Below, piece by piece: positions 1-7,294 of a DNA stretch of 46,483 nucleotides (positions are counted from its first letter, which is position 1; the number at the start of each line of letters is the position of its first letter). The position numbers and the translations under genes were made by a program. The notes under the pieces are model-generated. The model made no database searches. It had not been told where the DNA came from and worked only from the letters and a program-made list of their open reading frames with translations. Origin of the DNA: an uncultured Clostridia bacterium (GTDB lineage Bacteria; Bacillota; Clostridia; Oscillospirales; Ruminococcaceae); assembly GCA_947624745.1 (NCBI GenBank), contig CANQLR010000022.1, forward strand, positions 1 through 46,483, written 5' to 3'.

Positions 1-31
1 TATACATTTCCGAAAACAGGAGAGTTGCTCA

Positions 32-1123
32 ATGGAATCTCAAAGAAAATGTTACATTATAAGTCCCGAGGAATCCGAGCGGATCCAGATCCTTAAGATC
101 TGGTTTACCATTATGGTAATATTTATCCATTCGTATGCCGAGGAGGTGCACTTCGCCGGAGGAGACCTTGTGATGCAGGTTCCTTTGTGGCTTGACGGCA
201 TAAAGTATTTAATTTCTCAAATTATTTCTCGCTGTGCGGTCCCGGGATATTTTTTTATTTCCGCAGTGCTTCTATATAAAAAGGAATTTACTTGGGTGGA
301 AAACGTTAAAAAGAAAATAAAGACCCTGCTCATCCCGTATCTCATATTCAACACAGTATGGATCATTTTCTATTTTGTCGCTCAGCATATTTCGGTTTTC
401 AGACCGTACTTCGCTCAAGAGGAAAACATTATTTCCAACTGGGGCATTGTGCAGTATGCAGACGCATATCTCGGCTTTATTAACGGATATCCCACGCTTT
501 ATCCGTTATGGTTTATAAGAGACCTAATAGTGCTTAACCTTTTGGCAGTAGTTATTAAAAAGCTGATAGACAGATTCCCGAAAATCATTCTTATACTTTT
601 GTCGATTATGGTTGCTTTGAATATTCAAACGCACCTTTTCTTCCTAAGCCAACAAGCCCTTGTGTTCTTCTGTTTAGGATATTACTTTGTAAAATATTCA
701 ATCAGATTTAACGACGCTTATAAAATTAAAGCCCCGTATATCGTTATAGTATACCTTGTAGGAATAATTCTGGATTTTCTTACAAGAGACACCGTAATAC
801 ATTATCTGCCTCATTTTGTTACTATTGTTGCCGGCCTTGTTTTCTTTTACCGCTTTACGACAAAAATAACAGCCGAAAAGCCACACAACATACTTATGTA
901 CATAGCAAAATACAGCTTCCCGATCTATCTTTTCCATGAAAAGAACCTATCAATTCTGAGAAAGCTGCTTGTCAAGCTTTTTCCGCAAACGGCTTTGTGG
1001 CAGACTGTGCTGTATTTTGGATTACCGGTCATTATTTTCTGCCTGTGCCTGCTTTTGAGCATTGTTTTGGATAAGTATTTCCATAAAATATATCTTGTTT
1101 TGGTTGGAAGCAGAAGCAGGTAA
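32..1123 (+). CDS. Acyltransferase family 3 integral membrane protein
   Basis: This 363-residue protein is almost entirely hydrophobic, with about ten predicted membrane segments. It resembles the acyltransferase 3 family, which transfers acetyl or other acyl groups from a cytoplasmic donor to surface polysaccharides, lipids or other extracytoplasmic acceptors. The N-terminal segment near residues 20-37 carries an IHSY motif, and His33 is a candidate for the His conserved at this place in the family. The start is preceded by a good ribosome-binding site (caggagag, about 8 bases upstream). The gene is visibly AT-richer than everything to its right, with many AT-ending codons, which suggests acquisition from elsewhere or membership of a surface-polysaccharide locus extending left of the window. 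The substrate cannot be told from sequence. Confidence 0.8.
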   Translation: MESQRKCYIISPEESERIQILKIWFTIMVIFIHSYAEEVHFAGGDLVMQVPLWLDGIKYLISQIISRCAVPGYFFISAVLLYKKEFTWVENVKKKIKTLLIPYLIFNTVWIIFYFVAQHISVFRPYFAQEENIISNWGIVQYADAYLGFINGYPTLYPLWFIRDLIVLNLLAVVIKKLIDRFPKIILILLSIMVALNIQTHLFFLSQQALVFFCLGYYFVKYSIRFNDAYKIKAPYIVIVYLVGIILDFLTRDTVIHYLPHFVTIVAGLVFFYRFTTKITAEKPHNILMYIAKYSFPIYLFHEKNLSILRKLLVKLFPQTALWQTVLYFGLPVIIFCLCLLLSIVLDKYFHKIYLVLVGSRSR

Positions 1124-1789
1124 GGTAATTAAAGCTTAAATAACTCCCTCTCCCTGGCGGGAGGGGCACCCACATCCGGGCGAAGCCCCATGCGCGGGGC
1201 TTCGCTGCGCACGACCGGGAGGCTCCGCCTCCCGGCCCGCCGTCTGCTCCGCATCTGGCGGGGGCTTCGCCCCCCACAAGCGTGCCTTACGATTTTCAGC
1301 TATCCCCACACTTGCTCAAAGTTCGCCTCGCTCATCGCTCGGCAAATAAAGAGGAAACCCCCGGCGAGAACGCAACGGCAGAGCGAGTGCTGACCCGTAA
1401 CTTAGTGCCCGTTGCGTAGCGAACTCGCCGGAGCGGCGGCTTCGCCCGGGGCGAGATCCCTCTTGCGCTCGCTGACGCGTAGGGGGTGTTTCGCGACTGC
1501 GGTCGCAACCAAGGGCTCTGCCCTATGCACGCGGGGTTTTGTCTGCAAGACAACCGAAGCGATCGTTTAACAACGCGATTAAAACTCTTTGAGCCGACCG
1601 AGGCGGTCGTTTTTGCCGAGGGAAGGCGAAAAGATAGTTTTAACGCTTTGTTTACCGAGGGCAGTCGAGCAGTAACAAAACCAGCTTGCATTTGAATCCT
1701 GCGGCCTTTTGAGGAGGAAAGGCCGGCGAAACCTTTTGGTTTGTTTCTCGCAGGCAAGTGCGGATTCATCTACTATCCCCTCCCCCGCC
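1124..1789. repeat. Hairpin-packed non-coding region
   Basis: No convincing gene lies here. The stretch is dense with short perfect inverted repeats. Examples are GCGAAGCCCC/GGGGCTTCGC near 1175-1200, CCGGGAGGC/GCCTCCCGG with a 3-base loop near 1220-1240, GGGGGC-TTC-GCCCCC near 1260-1275, ACGCAACGG/CCGTTGCGT inside a GGCGAG/CTCGCC frame near 1360-1430, GCGAC/GTCGC near 1494-1507, AGGGC-TCT-GCCCT, TTGTCT/AAGACAA near 1540-1555 and CGACC/GGTCG near 1597-1611. Many share the pattern GGC-T[T/C]C-GCC. Open frames across it have no ribosome-binding site and no recognisable family. Confidence 0.6.
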
Positions 1790-1818
1790 TTGACAACTCC
1801 CGTTATCAGTGCTATACT
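1790..1818 (+). promoter_or_regulatory. Sigma-A promoter of the lrp operon
   Basis: A perfect TTGACA at 1790-1795, a 17-base spacer and TATACT at 1813-1818. Transcription would start near 1825, giving a leader of about 25 bases before the start codon at 1849. Confidence 0.85.
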
Positions 1819-1848
1819 ATAAAAAAACTATTTCAGGAGGGGCTTTTT

Positions 1849-2322
1849 ATGGATAAACTGATAAAGCTTTTGCGGACGAACGCCCGCATTTCCGATTCGG
1901 AGCTTGCGGTGATGCTCGGCACGACCGAGGAGGAAGTGAAGGCGCGCATCAAAGAGCTCGAGGATAAAAAAATAATCAAGGGCTACAGCACCGTTTTCGA
2001 CGAGGACTTTGTCTCGAAAGACTACGTCCGCGCGATAATCGAGCTGAAGGTCACCCCCAAGGCGCAGGTCGGCTATGACGAGATCGCACGGGAGATCGCG
2101 CAGTACAGCGAGGTCGAGAGCGTTTATCTCGTCTCGGGGGGCTACGACCTTTCGGTGATGCTGCGCTGCCACAGCTTAAAGGAGGTCTCCGACTACGTCG
2201 CCCAGCGACTCGCGACCATCGACGGCGTCGTGTCGACGACCACCCACTTCTTCCTCCAAAAATACAAGGAAAGCGGCATTATGCTCATCGACGAGGATAA
2301 GGACGAGAGGGTCTTGCAGTGA
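1849..2322 (+). CDS. Lrp/AsnC family transcriptional regulator
   Basis: This 157-residue protein has the Lrp/AsnC layout: an N-terminal winged helix-turn-helix (about residues 1-50, containing the ISDSELAVMLG segment) and a C-terminal RAM/AsnC effector-binding domain (about 65-145, with the VSGGYDLSVML strand-turn). Such proteins sense amino acids and control amino-acid metabolism. The start at 1849 is chosen because it follows an ideal AGGAGG site and a consensus promoter; the longer frame opening at 1741 would run across that promoter. Its stop overlaps the start of the aminotransferase (TGATG), implying translational coupling and suggesting it regulates amino-acid turnover, possibly its own operon. 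The effector is unknown. Confidence 0.9.
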   Translation: MDKLIKLLRTNARISDSELAVMLGTTEEEVKARIKELEDKKIIKGYSTVFDEDFVSKDYVRAIIELKVTPKAQVGYDEIAREIAQYSEVESVYLVSGGYDLSVMLRCHSLKEVSDYVAQRLATIDGVVSTTTHFFLQKYKESGIMLIDEDKDERVLQ

Positions 2323-3491
2323 TGGACTATTCTAAGATCGTCAGCAAAAAGGCCGCCGCGCTGAAGCCCTCGGGGATAAGAAAATATTTCGACATCGCCG
2401 CGAAAATGGACGGCGTTATCTCTTTGGGAGTCGGAGAGCCGGACTTTTCCACCCCTTGGGCGGTCCGCAGAGAGGCCATAAAGACCCTCGAACGCAGAAA
2501 GACCATCTATACCGCCAACCCCGGGCTTATGTCCCTTCGCGAGGCTGTTTCCGAATATACCGCGGACAGGACCGGGATAAAATACGACCCCGACGGCGAA
2601 ATTATCGTGACGGTCGGCGGGTCGGAGGCTATTGATCTGACCGTTCGGGCGCTCGTCGAGCCGGGGGACGAGGTCATTATCCCCGAGCCAAGCTTTGTCT
2701 GCTACAAGCCGATAGTCGAACTTACCGGCGGCGTTCCGGTCATCATCGAGACCCGCGAGGAGGACGGCTTCAAGCTTAAAGCAAAGGCGCTCGCCGAAAA
2801 GATCACCCAAAAAACCAAGCTTCTTATACTCCCCTACCCCAACAACCCCACCGGCGCGGTCATGACCAAAGAGGACTTAGAGCCGCTGGCCGAGGCCCTT
2901 CGCGGAACGGACATAATGGTCCTGACCGACGAGATCTATTCCGAGCTTACATACGATCACACCCACTTTTCGGTGATATCGCTCCCGGAAATGAAGGAGC
3001 GCTGCATATATGTGAACGGCTTTTCAAAGACGTTTGCGATGACCGGCTGGCGGCTCGGCTATATGTGCGGGCCGAGGGAGATCTTAAAGCACGCGCTCAA
3101 GATCCACCAGTTCGGGATAATGTCCTCGCCGACGGTCAGCCAGTACGCGGCCATCGAGGCGCTCAGGTCCTGCGCCGAGGACGTCGAGAACATGAGAAAC
3201 GAATACGACATGAGGCGGCGGCTTCTGGTCGACGGGTTCAACCGCCTGGGGCTGAAATGCTTCATGCCGCAGGGCGCGTTCTACGTTTTCCCGAACATCC
3301 GATCCACCGGCCTCACGAGCGACGAATTCTGCGAGCGACTTTTATACTCGAAAAAGGTCGCCGTGGTGCCCGGCACTGCCTTCGGCGATTCCGGCGAGGG
3401 CTATATACGCGTGTCGTATGCCTATTCGCTCAATCACCTTAAGACCGCGCTCGAAAAGATCGGCGAATTTGTTAAGGAGTTAAAATGCTGA
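2322..3491 (+). CDS. Class I/II pyridoxal-phosphate aminotransferase
   Basis: A fold-type I aminotransferase of 389 residues, the usual length. The substrate-binding N-terminal arm carries SLGVGEPDF, the cofactor region carries PYPNNPTGAV and the TDEIYSELTY strand, the PLP-binding lysine lies in NGFSKTFAMTGWRLGY, and the C-terminal arginine lies in YIRVSYAYS. These are typical of aspartate or aromatic aminotransferases of the AraT/PatA kind. ATG 2322 overlaps the lrp stop by one base; an in-frame GTG at 2319 is an alternative. Coupling to an Lrp regulator suggests amino-acid-responsive expression. It could supply the transamination that converts 4-hydroxyphenylpyruvate to tyrosine, but its substrate cannot be fixed from sequence. 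Confidence 0.88.
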   Translation: MDYSKIVSKKAAALKPSGIRKYFDIAAKMDGVISLGVGEPDFSTPWAVRREAIKTLERRKTIYTANPGLMSLREAVSEYTADRTGIKYDPDGEIIVTVGGSEAIDLTVRALVEPGDEVIIPEPSFVCYKPIVELTGGVPVIIETREEDGFKLKAKALAEKITQKTKLLILPYPNNPTGAVMTKEDLEPLAEALRGTDIMVLTDEIYSELTYDHTHFSVISLPEMKERCIYVNGFSKTFAMTGWRLGYMCGPREILKHALKIHQFGIMSSPTVSQYAAIEALRSCAEDVENMRNEYDMRRRLLVDGFNRLGLKCFMPQGAFYVFPNIRSTGLTSDEFCERLLYSKKVAVVPGTAFGDSGEGYIRVSYAYSLNHLKTALEKIGEFVKELKC

Positions 3492-4306
3492 CCCAAAAGG
3501 CCTTTGCCAAAATCAACCTCACCCTCGACGTCACCGGGAAAAAGCCGGACGGCTACCACACCCTCGAAACGGTGATGCAGGCGATAACCTTTTACGACGT
3601 CGTTTCGGCCGAAAAGGCGGAGGAGATAAAGATCACGACCACGCTGCCGTGGCTGCCGACGGATAGGCGGAACACCTGCTTTAAGGCGGCGGAGCGCTTT
3701 TTCGAGCGCACAGGGATCTCGGGAGGCGTGAGGCTTCACATCGAAAAGAAGATACCCTCGCAGGCGGGGCTGGGCGGAGGCTCGGCGGACGCGGCGGCGG
3801 TCCTGCGGCTTCTGAACGAGCTTTACGATACGAGGCTCAGCTATCAGGAGCTCATCGAAATAGCCGCAAAGGTCGGGGCGGACGTGCCGTTTTTGATAGA
3901 AAACCGGGCGGCGGTCTGCCGCGGGATAGGCGAGGAGTTAAGCTTTATCCCCTTAAAAAGCATGCCGGTACTCATCGTCAAGCCGGGCTACGGGGTGTCG
4001 ACCCCGGAGGCGTACAGGCTCTTCGACGAGCGGCGCGGGGTCTCAAAACATGGGACGGAGAAGTTTTTGGAGGCCGTAAATTCGCACAAAAGCTGGTTCG
4101 GCTGCCTCTCGAACGATCTGGAGGACGCGCTTGAGGACAGGCGGATCGCCAAAATAAGAATGGCGCTTTACGATGCCGGGGCGGAGGCCGCGCAGATGAG
4201 CGGGAGCGGCTCGGCGGTGTTCGGGCTGTTTCGGGACAAGGGCGCGGCGGTGCGCGCTTCAAAGCTCATAAAAGAGCCGCTGGTGAAGCTATGCAGGACT
4301 ATCTGA
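3485..4306 (+). CDS. ispE: 4-diphosphocytidyl-2-C-methyl-D-erythritol kinase
   Basis: A GHMP-family kinase of 273 residues that phosphorylates CDP-methylerythritol in the MEP (non-mevalonate) isoprenoid pathway. The N-terminus has the IspE signature AKINLTLDVTGKKPDGYH, the ATP-binding glycine loop is GLGGGSADAAA near residues 95-105, and the C-terminal GHMP motif is SGSGSAVFGLF. Length is slightly short for the family (about 280-300) but all three motifs are present. The start overlaps the aminotransferase stop by seven bases and has an AAGGAG site just upstream, so it is part of the same coupled operon. In many Clostridia ispE sits beside regulatory genes, so this pairing need not be functional. 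Confidence 0.93.
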   Translation: MLTQKAFAKINLTLDVTGKKPDGYHTLETVMQAITFYDVVSAEKAEEIKITTTLPWLPTDRRNTCFKAAERFFERTGISGGVRLHIEKKIPSQAGLGGGSADAAAVLRLLNELYDTRLSYQELIEIAAKVGADVPFLIENRAAVCRGIGEELSFIPLKSMPVLIVKPGYGVSTPEAYRLFDERRGVSKHGTEKFLEAVNSHKSWFGCLSNDLEDALEDRRIAKIRMALYDAGAEAAQMSGSGSAVFGLFRDKGAAVRASKLIKEPLVKLCRTI

Positions 4307-5181
4307 ATTGCAGGCTCTGCCCGCGGCAGTGCGGGGCGGACAGGGCCGCTTCGAGGGGCTTTTGCGGCCTCGGGAGCGATGTACGCATAGCCCGGGCGGG
4401 GCTTCATATGTGGGAGGAGCCGCCTATTTCGGGCGAGCGCGGCGCGGGGACGGTGTTTTTCTCGGGCTGCACGCTGAAATGCGTTTTCTGCCAGAATTAT
4501 GAAATCTCACAGCTCAAAAAGGGCAGAAATATCACCGAGAGCGAGCTTGCCGACGAGTTTTTGCGGCTTCGGGACATCGGCGCGGAGAATATCGAGCTGG
4601 TATCGCCCACGCCGTTTCTGCCTTCTATAATTAACGTGCTTGATAAAATCAAGCCTCGGCTCGGGATACCGATAGTCATGAACACCGGCGGGTATGAACG
4701 GGTCGAGACGATCAAGCGGCTTAAGGGTTATGTCGACGTTTATCTGCCGGACATAAAGTACTTCGACCCCGTAAGGTCGAAAAAATATTCCGGAGCGGAG
4801 GATTATTTCGAGATCGCCTTGGAGGCGGTAAAGGAGATGGTCTCCCAGACCGGGAAGCCCCTGATCGACAGGCGCGGGGTGATGCAAAGGGGCGTTATAA
4901 TCCGGCACCTTGTAATGCCGGGCGGGAGGGCGGACAGCGCAAAGATCATCGGGGAGCTCGGAAAATGCTTCTCGGCGGACGACATTCTGATCTCGCTGAT
5001 GAGCCAGTACACGCCGATGTATCGCGCAGGGGAATTTAGGGAGATAAACCGGCGGGTCTCGACCTTCGAGTATAACTTTGTGCTCGATAGGTGCTTGGAG
5101 GCGGGATTTGGGGGCTTCATGCAGGAGCGGGAGAGCGCCACGGACAGCTATCTGCCGGAATTTGAAGGGAATTATTTATAG
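4291..5181 (+). CDS. PflA-like radical SAM protein (PflX type)
   Basis: A 296-residue radical S-adenosylmethionine protein. The radical-SAM cluster motif CxxxCxxC is at Cys60, Cys64 and Cys67, inside SGCTLKCVFCQNYEIS. Ahead of it is an N-terminal cysteine group (Cys7, Cys10, Cys14, Cys25) typical of the PflX/YgiQ-neighbour subgroup annotated as pyruvate formate-lyase activating enzyme-like. No glycyl-radical enzyme partner is encoded nearby, so a classical PFL activation role is not supported here and the true substrate is unknown. It overlaps the end of ispE by 16 bases and is the last gene of the lrp operon, followed by a hairpin and a T-run. Confidence 0.85.
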   Translation: MQDYLNCRLCPRQCGADRAASRGFCGLGSDVRIARAGLHMWEEPPISGERGAGTVFFSGCTLKCVFCQNYEISQLKKGRNITESELADEFLRLRDIGAENIELVSPTPFLPSIINVLDKIKPRLGIPIVMNTGGYERVETIKRLKGYVDVYLPDIKYFDPVRSKKYSGAEDYFEIALEAVKEMVSQTGKPLIDRRGVMQRGVIIRHLVMPGGRADSAKIIGELGKCFSADDILISLMSQYTPMYRAGEFREINRRVSTFEYNFVLDRCLEAGFGGFMQERESATDSYLPEFEGNYL

Positions 5182-5204
5182 CTCCGCCGAAAGCGGGGCT
5201 TTTA
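5181..5204 (+). terminator. Terminator of the lrp-ispE operon
   Basis: GCTCCGC paired with GCGGGGC (one G-U pair) around a short CGAAA-type loop, followed by TTTT. It begins at the last base of the radical SAM stop codon. The stem is modest. Confidence 0.6.
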
Positions 5205-5237
5205 ATTTGTAATTTAAGTGAAAATTGCGAAAGTCAC

Positions 5238-5265
5238 TTGATTTTTTCTGCGGACGTGCTAAAAT
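5238..5265 (+). promoter_or_regulatory. htpG promoter with extended -10
   Basis: TTGATT at 5238-5243, a 16-base spacer and TAAAAT at 5260-5265, with a TG dinucleotide one base before the -10 (extended -10). No CIRCE-like inverted repeat was seen, so HrcA control is not supported. Confidence 0.65.
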
Positions 5266-5345
5266 ATATATTACGGCTCCCGAACAGGCGGCTTTTTTTG
5301 GCGCTGACGCCTTAATGTCAATTATTATTTAAGGAGATATACAAA

Positions 5346-7223
5346 ATGAAAAAGAAACAGTTTCAGACGGAATCAAAAAAGCTCCTTGACATGATGATCA
5401 ACTCGATCTACACTCACAAGGAAATTTTTCTTCGGGAGCTCATATCGAACGCCTCCGACGCTATCGATAAGCGCTATTTCCGCTCGCTGACCGAGCCCGA
5501 GACGGGGCTCAAGCGGGACGAGTACGAGATAACCCTGTCGGTCGACAAGGACGCGGGAACGCTCACCGTTTCGGACAACGGCTGCGGCATGAGCATGGAG
5601 GAGCTGGAAAAGAACCTCGGCACCATCGCAAAAAGCGGCTCGCTCGACTTCAAGACCGAGAATCAGTCGGACAACGTCGACATCATCGGACAGTTCGGCG
5701 TCGGGTTCTACTCGGCGTTCATGGTCGCTGACAAGGTTAGCGTGAGCTCAAAGGTCTACGGCGCCGAGACGGGCTATCGCTGGGAGTCGGAGGGGGTCGA
5801 CGGATACACCGTAGAGCCCTGCGACAAGGAAACGGTCGGCACCGACATAGTTTTGCACATCAAGCCGGACACCGAGGAGGAGGACTACTGCGAATACCTC
5901 GACCCCTACTCGATCCAAAGGCTCGTGAAGAAGTATTCCGACTATATCCACCACCCGATAAGAATGGACTTCGAGACCGAAAAGCCGGTCGAGGGGGACG
6001 ACAAGAAGACCGAAAAGGTCATCGAGCACCGCACCCTCAACTCGATAACCCCGCTTTGGAAGAAGCAGCCGGCAGAGGTCACAGAGGAGGAATACAAGAG
6101 CTTTTACAGCCAGAAATACTACGACTACGAGGCCCCTCTCAAGACCATACACTACCGCCAGGAGGGCACGGTAGAATACACCGCGCTTTTGTATATACCC
6201 TCCCACGCGCCGTTTGACTACTACTCCAAAAACTATGAAAAGGGGCTGACCCTCTATTCGAGCGGGGTCATGATAATGGAGCGCTGCGCGGATATGCTGC
6301 CCGACTATTTCAGCTTCGTTAAGGGGCTCATCGACAGCTCGGACATCTCGCTCAACATCTCGCGCGAGACGCTTCAGCAGGATCACCAGCTGAAAACGAT
6401 CGCAAAGGCGGTCGAGAAGAAGATCAAAAACGAACTGTCTAAACTCATGGAGACCGACCGTGAAAAGTACGAGACATTTTTCAAGGCGTTCGGCTCGCAG
6501 CTCAAATTCGGCGTTTATTCCGACTACGGAATGCACAAGGAGCTCCTGCAGGACCTCATAATGTTCATAAGCTCGGCGGAGATGAAATACACCACCCTCA
6601 AGGAGTACGTCGCGAGAATGCCCGAGGGACAGAAGTCAATCTATTACGCCTGCGGTGAGACTCCCGAAAAGGCGCTAAAGCTGCCTCAGGCCGCCGCCGT
6701 CACCTCAAAGGGGTATGAGCTTTTGCTTCTTTCGGAGGACATCGACGAGTTCACCCTGCAAACGCTGATGAGCTATGAGGACAAGAAGTTCGTGAACGTC
6801 GCGACCGACGGGCTCGACCTTTCGAGCGAGGAGGAGACCAAGAAGCTTGAGGAGGAAAACACCTCGAAAAAGGAGCTTTTGGACTTCGTGAAGGAGAGCG
6901 TCGGCGGGCTCAGCGCGGTAAGGTTCTCGAACACACTCGGCGGCCACCCGGCAGCGCTTTCGAGCGAGAGCGGAATGTCCATCGAGATGGCGAAGGTGCT
7001 CTCGAAGATGCCTGACGCGGGCGAGGGGCTCAAGGCTTCGCTGGTGCTGGAGCTCAACTCGGACCACCCCGTGACCGCGAAGATAAAGGAGCTCTTCGGC
7101 ACGGATAAGGATAAGTGCGCGAGGTATGCAAAGCTTCTGTACGCGCAGGCAAGACTGCTCTCGGGGCTCGAAATAGAGGACCCGGAGGACCTGAGCAGGA
7201 TGATCTGCGAGATGATGGTGTAA
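5346..7223 (+). CDS. htpG: Molecular chaperone HtpG (bacterial Hsp90)
   Basis: A 625-residue Hsp90 chaperone, full length for bacteria. The GHKL ATPase motifs are in order in the N-terminal domain: ELISNASDAIDK, DNGCGM, GTIAKSGS and the lid-associated GQFGVGFYSAF. The middle domain carries the catalytic-loop region around SRETLQQD, and the C-terminal dimerisation domain follows. It acts in the cytoplasm as an ATP-driven dimeric chaperone for stress-damaged and client proteins. It is transcribed alone, from a promoter about 80 bases upstream, with a strong AAGGAG site, and ends at a terminator shared with the convergent pnp gene. Confidence 0.96.
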   Translation: MKKKQFQTESKKLLDMMINSIYTHKEIFLRELISNASDAIDKRYFRSLTEPETGLKRDEYEITLSVDKDAGTLTVSDNGCGMSMEELEKNLGTIAKSGSLDFKTENQSDNVDIIGQFGVGFYSAFMVADKVSVSSKVYGAETGYRWESEGVDGYTVEPCDKETVGTDIVLHIKPDTEEEDYCEYLDPYSIQRLVKKYSDYIHHPIRMDFETEKPVEGDDKKTEKVIEHRTLNSITPLWKKQPAEVTEEEYKSFYSQKYYDYEAPLKTIHYRQEGTVEYTALLYIPSHAPFDYYSKNYEKGLTLYSSGVMIMERCADMLPDYFSFVKGLIDSSDISLNISRETLQQDHQLKTIAKAVEKKIKNELSKLMETDREKYETFFKAFGSQLKFGVYSDYGMHKELLQDLIMFISSAEMKYTTLKEYVARMPEGQKSIYYACGETPEKALKLPQAAAVTSKGYELLLLSEDIDEFTLQTLMSYEDKKFVNVATDGLDLSSEEETKKLEEENTSKKELLDFVKESVGGLSAVRFSNTLGGHPAALSSESGMSIEMAKVLSKMPDAGEGLKASLVLELNSDHPVTAKIKELFGTDKDKCARYAKLLYAQARLLSGLEIEDPEDLSRMICEMMV

Positions 7224-7234
7224 ATTTTGATAAG

Positions 7235-7266
7235 AAAAAAGCCCCCACTCGGGGGGCTTTATTTTG
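7235..7266. terminator. Bidirectional terminator between htpG and pnp
   Basis: A run of A, then AGCCCCC-actc-GGGGGGCT, then a T-rich run. The A-run and T-run flank the same stem, so it can end transcription from htpG rightward and from pnp leftward. Confidence 0.85.
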
Positions 7267-7294
7267 CTATAATTTCCTCTGTGCCTAACTTATC

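Noticed and set aside
1190-1769. Open frames of 60-145 residues on both strands in the hairpin array
   Set aside because: Low-complexity Arg/Pro/Ser-rich translations generated by GC-rich inverted repeats, with no start signals.
5205-5345. CIRCE heat-shock operator before htpG
   Set aside because: No TTAGCACTC/GAGTGCTAA inverted repeat is present in the leader.
5331-5348. AAGGAGATATAC before htpG, identical to a common expression-vector ribosome-binding site
   Set aside because: The flanks are not vector sequence and the gene context is natural; a short chance match to a good ribosome-binding site is sufficient explanation.
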